The notes under the pieces: generated by a model
Told to the model about the DNA's origin: nothing
What the model saw: only the letters and a program-made list of their open reading frames with translations
The model's database searches: none
Assembly: GCA_947568835.1 (NCBI GenBank)
Contig: OX387606.1
Span: forward strand, 23,983,111 to 24,047,110
Direction of reading: 5' to 3'
Source of the DNA: Protonemura montana
Lineage: Eukaryota > Arthropoda > Insecta > Plecoptera > Nemouridae
Length of the DNA: 64,000 bases
Position numbers and translations under genes: made by a program
Shown here: positions 37,485-50,200 of the stretch, one piece after another
How the letters are laid out: each line of letters opens with the position of its first letter
How positions within the stretch are numbered: position 1 is the stretch's first letter

Positions 37485-40400
37485 ATGAAGTTTGCCGAGC
37501 ATTTGTCTGCCCATATAACACCAGAATGGCGAAAACAGTACATAAACTACGAGGTATGATACATTTGCAATAAACTTCTCTCTCTAACCAAGCTTGGCTT
37601 GTTATTCAACGAGATGATCCATTGATGACTTAAAACTAAATTCACAGGAAATGAAGGCGATGATTTACGCTGCTGTGGAGCAGGCTCCGTCAGCAGAGGT
37701 CGTCGAACCAGAAGTCTTGTCACGGTATTTTGCTAAATTTGACGAGCAATTCCTCCACTATTGTGACAAAGAGCTTGCAAAAATCAATACTTTTTATTCA
37801 GGTAACTATGAACACAATACTATTTAAACAAATAAAATAATTTTAATTTTAGTAAGTACGATTGCCCCACTATTTTATCAATGAACAAGAAAAAAGCCGA
37901 TAATTTATTTGTTATTAAACACCTAGGTCTACCTAGGCCCTGCTATGGTCTTAGAGTATGAAACTGAATTTAGCTTGTTTTTGCAGAGAAACTTGCTGAG
38001 GCGACAAGAAAGTATGCCAACCTGCGTAGTGAGCTGCAGGAAGCAAACGAGAACGAAAGCAGAGCCAAGGGTGGGTTCCTGCAGCGCGGGCCGAAGATCT
38101 TACGCAAGCGAGACGTACCAGCGAGGAAAATGCAAGAGCTGAAGCTGGCGTTTAGCGAGTTCTACCTCAGTCTCATCTTATTGCAGAACTATCAGAATCT
38201 AAATTTCACAGGCTTTCGAAAAATTCTCAAGAAACATGACAAGGTAAGCTTTAGAGCCTGAACGACATACATATTTACTTTTTCTTTACAAAAACTCTAC
38301 CACCACTTTGGTTGCTTTTTACTAGTAACCTCCAATAATTTCTAAAACAAAGTTTTTCATAAGCTCTCGATGAATTTCTTACCTACTCATGAAACAGTTG
38401 AGCGATGCATTTTTCAAATTGAAACGTCATTCTCTTGATTAGGTCTTGCTCCGTGGTTTTTGCACAGACAGGCTACGATTCATAGTATCACATTATCATA
38501 TTCTTATTATTCCTACACAAACGTAAAATGCAAAATACCAAAAAAATAATCTGGGGTAGGTAAGATTGAAGATTTGTTTCGGTCATCAACAACATAATTA
38601 TCATTTATTATTAGGAAAACTCACAAAAATGGATGCCCGCGACAGGTGGAGATCGAGGTTCGAGTCCCCGTTTGGACATCAATTTTTAGTGTTCCTAAAA
38701 ATAAAAAAAAACAAAAACTGATGGCAATGTTTGCTTGCAGCTGTTAAACATGGACGACGGGCGGATCTGGCAGAAGGACCACGTGGAAGCTTCTCACTTC
38801 TACACGAACAAGGACATTGATAGACTGATTGCCGAGACGGAAACCATGGTTACGCAGGATCTAGAAGGGGGCGACAGACAACGGGCCATGAAGAGGCTGA
38901 GAGTTCCTCCTTTGGGTGAACAACAGAGTCCCTGGACCACCTTCAAAGTGGGACTCTTCTCAGGGTCATTCATTGTGCTTATGTTGACAGTACTTCTCAT
39001 AGGTAAGTCAGGAGACATTCGTTAATTCAGTCAGTTTGTTTGTTTGTGCATTGTACGAAGTATGGGTATCGTCAAATTAGGTGCTAAGATTAGAATAATG
39101 TTGTTATAATAAGTTTGTTTGCATTGGAAGATATTTATCGTGGCGAAGAAAGAGAGAGAGAGAGCGAAACTTGCCGGAGAAGAAAATTGATGTTACGCGG
39201 TGCTTTTGTCAAGAATTTTCTAGAATTTCCGAAAATTTAAGGCTTTGGCATTGTTAGAAATACAAGAGTAAACTAGGCTTGGTTAGGTCCATCTACTCAT
39301 TCACCGACGCCATTAGACCAGTGCCGTCAAAACAGTGCGTGGTTAAACCCCTACTTATCACCATCATCATCAAATGTCTTGTGCTAAATGGCTACATATC
39401 TTGTGCAGGCATCATTTAAACCCAACGTTCTGACTAGCACGTTGAAAGTCGCCTATACAGTGCTCTCGTCGTGCAGTTTTTGTTCTTCAATTCTTCAATT
39501 CGACAATATCTTCAATTCAGATACCCTAAAAAATTGTTATTTATTTTTATTTTTGCTTTTGGCGCTTTAACGGCCGAATGCTTGCTCCGATTTGAACCAA
39601 ATTTGCAGAGCACATCGTTGTTTTCTCGAACTTCTATACCAATTTTTTTTTTTTTTTTTAGAGAAATCCGTAAAATAGTTAAGTTACTATGACAAAACAT
39701 CTATCATTGCAACATGGTTCCTCCTGCATCTCCTACAGGAATCTTCCAGCCTCCACGAAACGACTGGCACGTAGTGTTCCGTCTCTACCGCGGCCCACTC
39801 CTGATCGTGGAGTTCTTGTTCCTGATGGGAGTCAACGTGTACGGCTGGAGGTCCTCGGGAGTGAACCACGTCCTGATATTCGAGCTCGACCCTCGAAACC
39901 ACCTGTCAGAGCAGCACATCATCGAGCTGGCCTCGATATTCGGGGTCATTTGGGCGCTGAGTGTTCTCAGTTTCTTTCATAGCGCGGCTCTGAGCATCCC
40001 GCCCTACGTCAACCCGCTGGTTCTCATCCTGCTGATGGTAGCGTTCATCATCAACCCGACCAAGACGTTCCGCCACGAAGCCCGCTTCTGGGCTCTCAGA
40101 GTACTTGTGAGTACCGCTGAATAATATGTCTGATTGATTGATTTCCTTTATTGGCTTAAATAAAAAAAAAAAAAATTGTACAAGCCATGAATCCCGTTAG
40201 GGATCGTCAGGATAGTACATAAAAATAATATTAATAAAATATAGTTATAATAATAATGATAATAATAATTCTGATGGTATAGTGGTAATACTAGTGTGGT
40301 AGGAACATACCTACAAACTATGATACTAATATAGTTATAATGATAATAATAATTCTGATGGTATAGTGGTAATACTAGTGTGGTAGGAACATACCTACAA

Positions 40401-43400
40401 ACTATGATACTATTATAGTAATAATGATAATAATAATTCTGATGGTATAGTGGTAATACTAGTGTGGTAGGAACATACCTACAAACTATGATACTAATAT
40501 AGTAATAATGATAATAATAATTCTGATGGTATAGTGGTAATACTAGTGTGGTAGGAACATACCTACAAACTATGATACTATTATAGTAATAATGATAATA
40601 ATAATTCTGATGGTATAGTGCTTACTTTTTCAAGGATATTCAGCATTCAAAACCCAGTTGAAATAGTTTTTGTTAAAACTAGTGCTAAGGTAACATCAAG
40701 TAGACATGAGTCTAAAAACTATCTGTAGTATTTGTATTTTTTTTTTCACATTATTGTCCTTGCTTCAGCCCTTGAATGCCTGTACCGACTTGAACCAAAT
40801 TTGCAGAGGACAGTTTCATGTCGGAAAAGAAACTTGGCATTGCGTGGTGCAGATGTCGAGACATTTTCTTGAAAGTGTAAGATTGTCTTATTGTTGCAGT
40901 GTCGGATCGTAATGGCTCCGTTCTTCTTCGTCAACTTTGCCGACTTCTGGCTCGCTGACCAACTGAACAGTCTCGTAGTTGTGTTGCTCGACCTGCACTT
41001 CCTCGTCTGCTTCTACGCTACCAACGGAGACTGGATCGTCGCCAACGGTAACCGATCGTTTGCTCAGCGCTAAGTTTCTCATTATACTGCTGGGACTCTG
41101 ACCTGTAATAACGGTGCAAGGGTTTCGAAAAGCAATTTGAGTTGCATTGAGAGTTTAGTGTAGTGATATTTGGAAAGATGAAATGTGGAGCCGATCTGTT
41201 GTATAAATCAAAGCAAAACAGCAAAAATTTGTGAATAAAACGAGAAACGAAACACACACGGGCTCAAAAACGTGACAACAACTTAAATGTGATGACTGAT
41301 GTGTTGTACCGTTGAGTGTAGGTTATAGGTAGAGAAACAACGTCAATGTTACAGTCTCTGCGTGAAAGATGGCCGCCAAATGACTACCTTACCGACAAAA
41401 ATGCAGAGTACCGGAACATCACGTTAAGTGGAGCCACTATCGTATGAATTTTAATTTCGATATTTATCGTAGGTTACTCGCTTTTGAGACTTTTCATGCT
41501 CAAAAAATCTCCATCAATGTTTACCTCAACGATTGATACACACGTAATGATATAAAAAAGCGAGTTAACCTACGAGAAATATCGAAATTAAATTTCATAC
41601 GACAGTGGCTCCACTTAACGTGATGTTCCGGTACTCTGCATTTTTGTCGGTAAGGTAGTCATTTGGCGGTCATCTTTCACGCAGAGACTGTAACATTGAC
41701 GTTGTTTCTCTACCTAGAACCTGCACTCAACGGTTTTACATCTTTGAAAATTTGGTGAAAAAATATCTAATACTTTTGCCAGTATCTACAACTCCAAAAC
41801 GGTTATAGAAAATCTGAACATTTTCGTGAATTTTGAATAAGTTAATAAACATTCGGCCGATTTAGCTGAAAAATGCAGTGTTGAGAAAGCAAAAATGTTC
41901 TCATCGATAATCAAAGTAAAAAATTCAAAGCACTCACAATTAACCCGTTTCCGATGTCAAATTACCGCGAAACATTGGTCTATTCAATCTCGTTGCATTG
42001 TGTTAATCTTGCAGACAGCCAACTGTGCATGGAGTCGCCGTGGTTACTGCGACCGCTTGTCAACTGTTTGCCGGCCTGGTGGCGGTTTGCTCAGTGCCTG
42101 CGTCGCTATCGAGATACGAGAGAAGCATTCCCGCACCTGGTCAACGCTGGGAAGTATGCAAGCACCTTCTTCGTCATTCTCTTCGCATCGCTCTACGCTG
42201 TACATGCCAGTGAGTCCCATATAGTCTCAAATATGTCTCCAATAACCTGGTTAGAGCATAGGATCCAGCCAGCTGATCTCAAATAACCTGGATAGAGCAT
42301 AGGATCCAGCCAGCTGATCTCAAATAACCTGGATAGAGCATAGGATCCAGCCAGCGGATCTTAAATAACCTGGATAGAGCATAGGATCCAGCCAGCTCAT
42401 TTCAAATAACCTGGATAGAGCATAGGATCCAGCCATCTGATCTCAAATAACCTGGATAGAGCATAGGATCCAGTCAGCTCATCTCAAATAACCTGGATAG
42501 AGCATAGGATCCAGCCAGCGGATCTTAAATAACCTGGATAGAGCATAGGATCCAGCCAGCTCATCTCAAATAACCTGGATAGAGCATAGGATCCAGCCAG
42601 CTGATCTCAAATAACCTGGATAGAGCATAGGATCTAGCCAGCTGATCTCAAATAACCTGGATAGAGCATAGGATCCAGTCAGCTGATCTCAAATAACCTG
42701 GATAGAGCATAGGATCCAGCCATCTGATCTCAAATAACCTGGATAGAGCATGGGATCCAGCCAGCTGATCTCAAACAACCTGGATAGAGTATAGCATGAA
42801 TATTATATGCTTGCTAATGTCTCACGCTTGTTGCACTTGTCTTTGCAGAGGAGTACTCTACGTACGCTGACAACCCGTACCTGTACCTTTTCCTGTTGTC
42901 CAGTCTTGTGAGCTCCTGCTATGCCTACACGTGGGACATCAAGATGGACTGGGGTCTGATGGACTCAAGTCCAGGAGAGAACAAGTATCTGCGAGAAGAG
43001 ACTGTTTACTCCACGACGGTGAGTTCTTTTAACAGTAGGAGTGGATACATAACCTTAAAACAGAGCACTGAACAACGTCCCATGCACGTTGTGTTGATTG
43101 TGTGTAGTCCCATATGATAACCAAGTTCTAACATCCTTGTGTGCTATGCTTGTGCTTATTGCTATGTCAATTGTGTGCAGTTCCATATGATAACCAAGTT
43201 TTTAGATCCTTGTGTGCTATGCTTGTGTTTATTGCTATGTCAATTGTGTGCAGTCCCATATGATAACCAAGTTTTAAGATCCTTGTGTGCTATGCTTGTG
43301 CTTATTGCTATGTCAATTGTGTGCAGTTCCATATGATAACCAAGTTTTTAGATCCTTGTGTGCTATGCTTGTGCTTATTGCTATGTCAATTGTGTGCAGT

Positions 43401-43555
43401 CCCATATGTTTCATATCTGTGATATGTTTCCCATATCTTTTATGTATGTTTCGCTGTATATATATGTATAAGCATTGTATCTATTGTATATATTGATTGT
43501 ATTCTGAATTGTAGAACTGACAATTTCCAATACTCTGGAACGGGTCAAAGGAAAA

Positions 43556-43586
<31 letters not shown>

Positions 43587-44611
43587 ACCAAGTTTTAAGA
43601 TCCTTGTGTGCTATGCACGCTGTGTTGATTGTGTGCAGTCCCATATGATAACCAAGTTTTAAGATCTATTTACATCCATTCAATGTTATGATGTTTGGTT
43701 GCTTTTCTGCGCAGGGCTACTACTATTTTGCAATCGTCGAGGACTTGCTCCTGCGCTTCTCGTGGGTGGTATCGCTGGCAGTGGTCGAGATGGGCTACGC
43801 AGAGACGGACGTCCTCGTCTCAATCCTTTCGCCGTTGGAAGTTTTCCGGTACGAATTCACAATCTACAGCCGTTTTCTATTTACCCTTAATGCTGAACCG
43901 GCACTAGAATATTATCGTTGAGTGTAGGTTATAGGTAGAGTTTCAACGTCAATGTTACAGTTTCTGCATGAAAAATAGCCGCCAAATGACTACCTTACCG
44001 ACAAAAATGCAGAGTACCGGAACATCACGTTAAGTGGAGCTACTGTCGTATGAAATTTAACTAAGATATTTCTCGTACGTTAACTCGCTTTTGAGACTTT
44101 TCATGCTTAAAACATCTCCATCAATGCTTACCTCAACGATTGATATACACGTAACGATATTAAAAAGTGAGTTACCTACGATAAATATCGAAATTAAATT
44201 TCATACGACAGTGGCTCCACTTAACGTGATGTTCTGGTACTCTGCATTTTTGTCGGTAAGGCAGCCATCTTTCACGCAGAGACTGTAACATTGACGTTGT
44301 TTCTCTACCTAAAACCTACACTCAACGATATTATACATATTTGTTCAACATTAATTTAGCACAGAAATAATAGCACTATACATTGCAGACGATTTGTATG
44401 GAACTTCTTCCGCCTGGAGAACGAACACCTGAACAACTGCGGCAAGTTCCGAGCCGTCCGTGATATCTCCGTTGCTCCGATGGATCAGTCCGACCAAGCG
44501 CAGATCATCCGCATGATGGACGACTCAGACGGTGTTACCAACCGCCGCAAGCGCAAGATCTCGGCACCAGCCGCCAAGCGCAAGGAACAACAAGAAGACG
44601 CAGACAGCTAA
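37485..44611 (+). CDS. XPR1: XPR1-type phosphate exporter (SPX-EXS), complete, ten exons
   Basis: Plasma-membrane inorganic phosphate exporter gated by inositol pyrophosphates. Exons: 37485-37553, 37648-37801, 37987-38243, 38741-39002, 39739-40106, 40900-41047, 42015-42209, 42849-43018, 43715-43848, 44389-44611; 1980 nt, 659 aa, slightly shorter than the vertebrate protein. SPX domain: [20 protein letters not shown] at the N terminus, then [20 protein letters not shown] and [10 protein letters not shown] (to residue 160, the lysine cluster known to bind inositol pyrophosphates), and [16 protein letters not shown]. Membrane segments begin near [19 protein letters not shown]. The EXS domain starts about 371 with [13 protein letters not shown], then [30 protein letters not shown] and [17 protein letters not shown]. 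The tail is basic, then acidic. Exon 3's variable loop is divergent. Introns carry 84-bp, 41-bp and 73-bp tandem arrays and two foldback MITEs. Confidence 0.96.
38622..38702 (+). repeat. tRNA-SINE fragment
   Basis: CGACAGGTGGAGATCG, GGTTCGAGTCCCC, then a shortened tail. XPR1 intron 3. Confidence 0.75.
39265..39355 (+). repeat. 5S-SINE tail fragment
   Basis: CATTCACCGACGCCATTAGA, then AACAGTGCGTGGTTAAAC. XPR1 intron 4. Confidence 0.7.
40133..40257 (-). repeat. Probable reversed LINE 3' end
   Basis: TTGATTGATTTCCTTTATTG followed by an A-run and unique sequence, a layout common for reversed non-LTR tails. Confidence 0.35.
40258..40622. repeat. 84-bp tandem repeat, about 4.3 copies
   Basis: Units start at 40258, 40342, 40426, 40510 and 40594 (GATAATAATAATTCTGATGG). 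XPR1 intron 5. Confidence 0.95.
40632..40718 (+). repeat. Penelope-like repeat end
   Basis: GCATTCAAAACCCAGTTGAA, then ACATCAAGTAGACATGAGTC. Confidence 0.6.
41310..41732. mobile_element. Foldback MITE, full length
   Basis: 423 bp. 7-bp flanks GTTGTAC / GTTTTAC match at six of seven. XPR1 intron 6. Confidence 0.9.
42242..42796. repeat. 41-bp minisatellite, about 13 copies
   Basis: The unit contains CTGGATAGAGCATAGGATCC. Starts about 32 bp after the exon 7 donor of XPR1 and fills most of intron 7. Confidence 0.95.
43108..43680. repeat. 73-bp minisatellite, interrupted
   Basis: Copies phased at 43111, 43184, 43257, 43330 and 43403 (CATATGATAACCAAGTTTT), resuming after an insertion at about 43587. 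XPR1 intron 8. Confidence 0.92.
43409..43586 (+). mobile_element. 5'-truncated LINE tail inserted in the 73-bp array
   Basis: About 180 bp of foreign sequence ending in (AAAT)n splits one 73-bp unit; the unit resumes with AACCAAGTTTTAAG. Confidence 0.65.
43916..44327. mobile_element. Foldback MITE, full length
   Basis: 412 bp with exact 7-bp target duplication ATATTAT at 43909-43915 and 44328-44334. XPR1 intron 9. Confidence 0.92.
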
Positions 44612-46180
44612 GATCTCATAGCAACCAAGACTTATAACAATGTTATAAACCCAATGTTTCTACGTTGATGTACGGCAAGAAAGACTTATTCAGAAACACG
44701 CCGAGAGAAATCGGTTCTGTGTGCAAAATATGTCGACTCTTTCTTTTCAATCCTGGTCTGCGTATCGATCGTGCTCTTTTGGTTAGAGATCACGAGCGTT
44801 ACCTCGGTAATTAACGCGTGATAAGCCTGGAATAACCCGAGATAAAGTTGAATGATCGGTACCCTGGTTTGTTTTCACCTTCTTTTTATTAGAACTATTG
44901 TTTTGAATCAAGAATTGCTGTGCGCATTGCACTCAGACTGATAAAGTAAACAAACTTGATCACGCGAGAGGATTGAAAGAGTCGACTGTGGTTTTTCTTT
45001 CTCTTTGAATCTCTGTTAAGGTCGGTGTTGAATGTCTCTCTCGAATGTCATGTCTCACGGACATTTGTGCTCGATTCTCTTGTACTGTATTTTTTTAGGT
45101 GTACTTTCAATGTGAATGCTCGGCATCGGTAAAAACTAAAAACCAAACGCCTCAACCAGTATTTTTGTAGGAATAGCTCTGCTATTGAAAACAAAATGTG
45201 ATTCTTATTTTCGTAATCTTGGGACGTGAAAACTTGATTCCTAAATGTCTCTGTATTTGTAATAATTACTGTAATATTATGTTCGATTACAAGATATTGT
45301 TGTTCTAAACGTGATGTATGCGATTTATTGGCCCATTACACATGACACATGTAGTCGATGTGTAGCCTTAATTAAGGGACTGCGTGAATAGAAATGAATA
45401 AAGTCGTTAATTATTATACACAGAGTTCGTTATGTTTTCGTAAACAAATGGTAGCCGCATGAAAACAACCAACATTTGTATGACGATCTTAGCGAGTGCA
45501 GAGCAAAATCTTCAATCCCATTTACTTGAGAAAAAATCACTTGTGTTTTTTTTGTTTCTTCGCGTTTTTGTTCCAGCTCTAGCTGCCAAACGACTGCGCC
45601 GATTTGAACCAAATTTTCAGAGCATATTTTTGTGTTCTTAATTTGGACCCCCTGAATTTTTCAGCTAAACCGGTGAAATAGTTTCGAAACTATTCAAAAT
45701 TTACGAAATTCATCAGATTTAGTCCGTTGAGAGTGTAAATTGGGGATAGTAGGGAAGCTGCCATTTCGGCATTTCGAATTAAAATGTTTTGATATTTTTT
45801 AGGAACCTGTGAGGAATACTTTGATGGGTACTGGTCGATCCTCTGGACTAGGATCAAAGACCAGTTCGACGACAGGAAGAATTCAATATCCAGACACTGC
45901 TCCAGAAACTACATGCAATTTTACATTTACAACATTTTCAGAACAGGACGCGTTTTAAATTGTACAACAGAAAAACAGGCAAAAGAACATTTTAATCCCA
46001 CACGTTTCCCTCACCTGGTTGTTTGTTTACTCTTCACAGGTGATCTGTCAAATGTGGTCTGTTGCAGGAAGGGAGAGAACGAATTGATGGAGATGCGATT
46101 GCGATCGAAAATCGAGCGAAGCTTAACGGAACAGAAGTCAAATTATTTGTTGACATCGAAAAATTCCAGATATCCTTGCA
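44612..46180. other. XPR1 3' UTR and intergenic sequence
   Basis: Frames at 45812-46180 are open for up to ~118 codons but match nothing I recognise; left unannotated. Confidence 0.35.
45397..45402 (+). terminator. Likely polyadenylation signal of XPR1
   Basis: AATAAA about 785 nt after the XPR1 stop. The intervening 3' UTR has no obvious repeat. Confidence 0.5.
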
Positions 46181-46886
46181 CCGAACGGTTTGTTGTGTTG
46201 GAAACACCGGTTCTCATGAGATCACCGAAGTTAAGCAACACTGCGCTAGGTCACGTATTGGATGGGTGACCATCATACACATGACCAGTTCTGTTCGGGA
46301 GAGAGGTTGGTGGGATGAAAGTTAAGCAACACTGCGCTGGGTCACGTATTGGATGGGTGACCATCATACACATGACCAGTTCTGTTCGGGAGAGAGGTTG
46401 GAGGGATGAAAGTTAAGCAACACTGCGCTGGGTCAGGTATTGGATGGGTGACCATCATACACATGACCAGTTCTGTTCGGGAGAGAGGTTGGAGGGATGA
46501 AAGTTAAGCAACACTGCGCTGGGTCAGGTATTGGATGGGTGACCATCACACACATGACCAGTTCTGTTCGGGAGAGAGGTTGGAGGGATGAAAGTTAATA
46601 CAGCAACTTCACTCGCCTTGCTTATCAACCTCTCGACAGCATGGATTTGTGGAGGAATCCTGTTGTTCGCGTTGTACCGTCCTTCGGAAGGGACGTTAAG
46701 CCGGTGGTCCCCTTGGTGCTCTTCAACAGGAGTAGGCTACGTGCCGGCACCGAGTTTTCCCTCCTCCTTTCTAGGCTAGGTTAGGTTCATCATCATCCTC
46801 ATCATCATCCACTCATTCACCGACGCCATTAGACCAGTGCCGCATGACCAGATGTCAAAACAGTGCGTCGTTAAACACCACAAAAT
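46181..46886 (+). repeat. 5S-SINE, four 91-bp units, full length
   Basis: Units start at 46230, 46321, 46412 and 46503. Same head, body and GTCGTTAAACACC tail as the 22-kb copy. Confidence 0.92.
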
Positions 46887-47267
46887 ATCATCAAAGTCAT
46901 GATTCATCATGAATTATTATTTTATGCCGTATTGATCCAATTGAAATCAAAATGTTTTATGATACAAAGCTGTATTAGATTCGAAAGCAATTTTAAAAAC
47001 GATGGTGCAGACACTGCCAATTCGGTGGCCTCTCATGCGAATTGCTAAGACCTCCAGTTAGGAATTTACTTAAAAAATTGTACATAATTGCTACTCAAAC
47101 ACTTAGGCAGCAAAAAATAATTAGCGCCGTGAACCGGTGTTGACTTAACAACAGACACATGCGCACCAGTGGGACGACTCGAAAAATAACATGCGTGCTA
47201 ATTGGGGATTAGACTTGCGAAAAGCTTCGAGTTCCAGTAGAAAGTGCAGACACTGAAGTCACGGAGT

Positions 47268-50200
47268 ATGGGCCAGATCGTCATCGAGGTGGTCTTTGAC
47301 CGTCCATCCAGCACCTACTCTAGCGGGGACACAGTCACGGGTCAAGTCGTGCTGTCTGTTGACAGTCCTAAGACTATTAGAGGTATGTACAGGTTTATTT
47401 ATTTGTGGTGTTTAACGACGCACTGTTTTGACATCTGGCCATGCGGCACTGGTCTAATGGAGTCGGTGAATGAGTGGATGATGATGAGGATGATGAACCT
47501 GACCTAGCCTAGAAGGGAGGAGGGGAAACCGGGTGCCGGCACGTAGCCTACTCCTGTCGAAGACCAAGGGGACCATCGGCTTAACGTCCCTTCCGAAGGA
47601 CGGTACAACGCGAACAACAGGATTCCTCCACAAATCCATGCTGTCGAGAGGTTGATAAGCAAGGCGAGTGAAGTTGCTGTACTAACTTTCATCCCTCCAA
47701 CCTCTCTCCCGAACAGAACTGGTCATGTGTAGAATGGTCACCCATTCAATACCTGACCCAGCACAGTGTTGCTTAACTTCGGTGATCTAACAAGAATCGG
47801 TGTTTTCAACACGCCAAACCGTTCGGTGCATGCATGTACAGGTATGTACAGGTATGTGCAGGTATGTACAGGTAGGTACAGGCATGGTCAGGAGGAGAAC
47901 GCACGAGATCCGAGAGAATACGGGCACAGGTTTTAATTGCTTGTTCAGGACAACAAAATTATCAGTGTCAAATACGCTTCGTCACGAAGTAAACAAGATT
48001 AAAACGTTATGACCGCGAGGTCACTGGATGATCTTGATCCTGACTTTGATTCGAGAGGGTTTACGTCATCTGTGTTCCTGGAAGGCTACCACAGGCTTCA
48101 GAATGGTTCATTATTTGCAGGAATTCAAATCGACTTCAAGGGAGAGTCCTGGGTCTACTGGGATATCGGCAACGGCGTCAACGATTTCTTTGGGAGAGAA
48201 ACGTACTTCGAGGAGAAGACCACACTGGTCGGCCAGCAAGACAGTGAGATAAGAAATTTACCGATTGAAAGTCATGATTGTTATGAGAAAATCCCAAAGC
48301 AAAGCGAATGTTAGAGAATCATTGGAAGCAATTGTCCCAAGGGCCAGATTGCAGTTTGTAATCGAGTTTTTGTAATTAGCCCCGTGTCCGTTTAAACGCA
48401 ACCGCTCAGAAGCATCAAACCGCTTCAAAGTAATGTGGACCAATTGTTTGTCGGATTCTGAGCTGTTAGGCAGATTCTCACTGTGGATTGAATCAGATGG
48501 CGATCTAGAGCAAGGAAAAGGAAAATGCCTTTCTTGGGAACTTACCTGCTACGGGTCGATCAAGAGTTTTGGGTGGTAGCGTTATATGTAAGCAAACGAC
48601 GAAGGAAAAGACCATTTGCAAGAGGTATTTTAATTGACACCCGTTTGGACATCAATTTTTGAGACGGTTATAGTGTTCATTATAATAAAATGCCCCGCGC
48701 ATTGCAAGCGTTTGCAATTTGAATCAGATATCATCTAAAAATCTTTGAAAGAAGTTAGGAAACGGAGTTGTAAATCTAGAGTCAACTGTACATACAATAT
48801 AAAAGTGGTTTCGAGCAAACTGCCCGCTTATCTCGGCAACGATTTTGATGGTCAAACAAAATCGCTGTTATGTCAGTGAAATTTAAAAAAAACCATTGGA
48901 AAAAAAAGAAAATAACGCCTCAAACGACATTTAAAGACTAACTCTGCCAGCCAACTTTCTGGGAAAGAACGACCACCCCCTGGAAGATCGAGCTGACATG
49001 GTATTGCTCCGACATCGGGCTTCACTATAGTTTGTTGACCGGGCTTCCAGACTTTGGAAAGAGCTGCCGGCTAACTATGTCAAAGAACTCAGAACAGAGC
49101 TCAAGGCTAACAACTAAAAGGAACTCACTACCTTTACTATATTCCATTCCATAATAATGTTATATACCATTTCGAACAACAATTCTTAATTACTATTCAG
49201 TTCCCGGAGGCCTTCAATATGCAATTGTATCTGCTCCCAAGCTGTAAATGAAATGAAAATGAACTGAAATTGAAATCGGTTTGACGACATTTCGGCTCAC
49301 AAGAGTTTTTCGTTTCAGGTTCCTTGCACCACGCCGACATCGGCGTCCTCGAGGGAGAGAATGTGTTTCCGTTCGCCGTGGACCTGCCTCCGACGTCGCC
49401 GTCCTCCTTCGAGGGGGCGTTAGGCTACGTGCGCTACACCTTGCGCGTGCGCGTCCTCCGAGCATGGAAACTGCCCCTCGAGTATCGTGGCAGCTTCCGA
49501 GTCATCTGCCCGCTGGACCTAAACGAGCACCCCATCGCTAGGGTGCGTGCATGCGGCCAAATTACTTGAAGGCTCTTTTGACAGTTTTAAAAAGTTTCTT
49601 CACTGATTGTTTCTTCTGTGACACTAAAATCGTCTCAAATAGCCAGTGTCCAAGTAGCTCAATTGGTTAGAGCAACACCCGTGACAGGTGGAGATCGGGG
49701 TCCAAGTAGCTCAATTGGTTAGAGCGACACCCGCGATAGGTGGAGATCGGGGTGCAAGTAGCTCAATTGGTTAGAGCAACACCCGCGACAGGTGGAGATC
49801 TGGGTCCAAGTAGCTCAATTAGTTAGAGCAACACCCGTGACAGGTGGAGATCGGGGTCCAAGTAGCTCAATGGGTTAGAGCAACACCTGCGACAGGTGGA
49901 GATCGGGGTCCAAGTAGCTTAATTGGTTAGAGCGACACCCGCGACAGGTGGAGATCGAGGTCCAAGTAGCTCAATGGTTCAGAGCAACATCCGCGACAGG
50001 TGGAGATCGGGGTTCAAGTAGCTCAATGGGTTAGAGCAACACCCGCGACAGGTGGAGATCGGGGTCCAAGTAGCTCAATGGTTCAGAGCAACATCCGCGA
50101 CAGGTGGAGATCGGGGTTCAAGTTCCCGTATGGGCATCAATTTTTGAGACGTTTATAGTGCTCATAATAATAAAATACCGCGCGCATAGCAAGCGTTTGC

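Noticed and set aside
37485-44611. Viral element because of the name of XPR1
   Set aside because: XPR1 is a host phosphate exporter; the name reflects its use as a receptor. No virus-like element was recognised in the window.
49651-50150. Cluster of true tRNA genes
   Set aside because: Units lack a T arm except the last, anticodon loop lacks the usual U33, and the array is embedded in SINE head and tail sequence.
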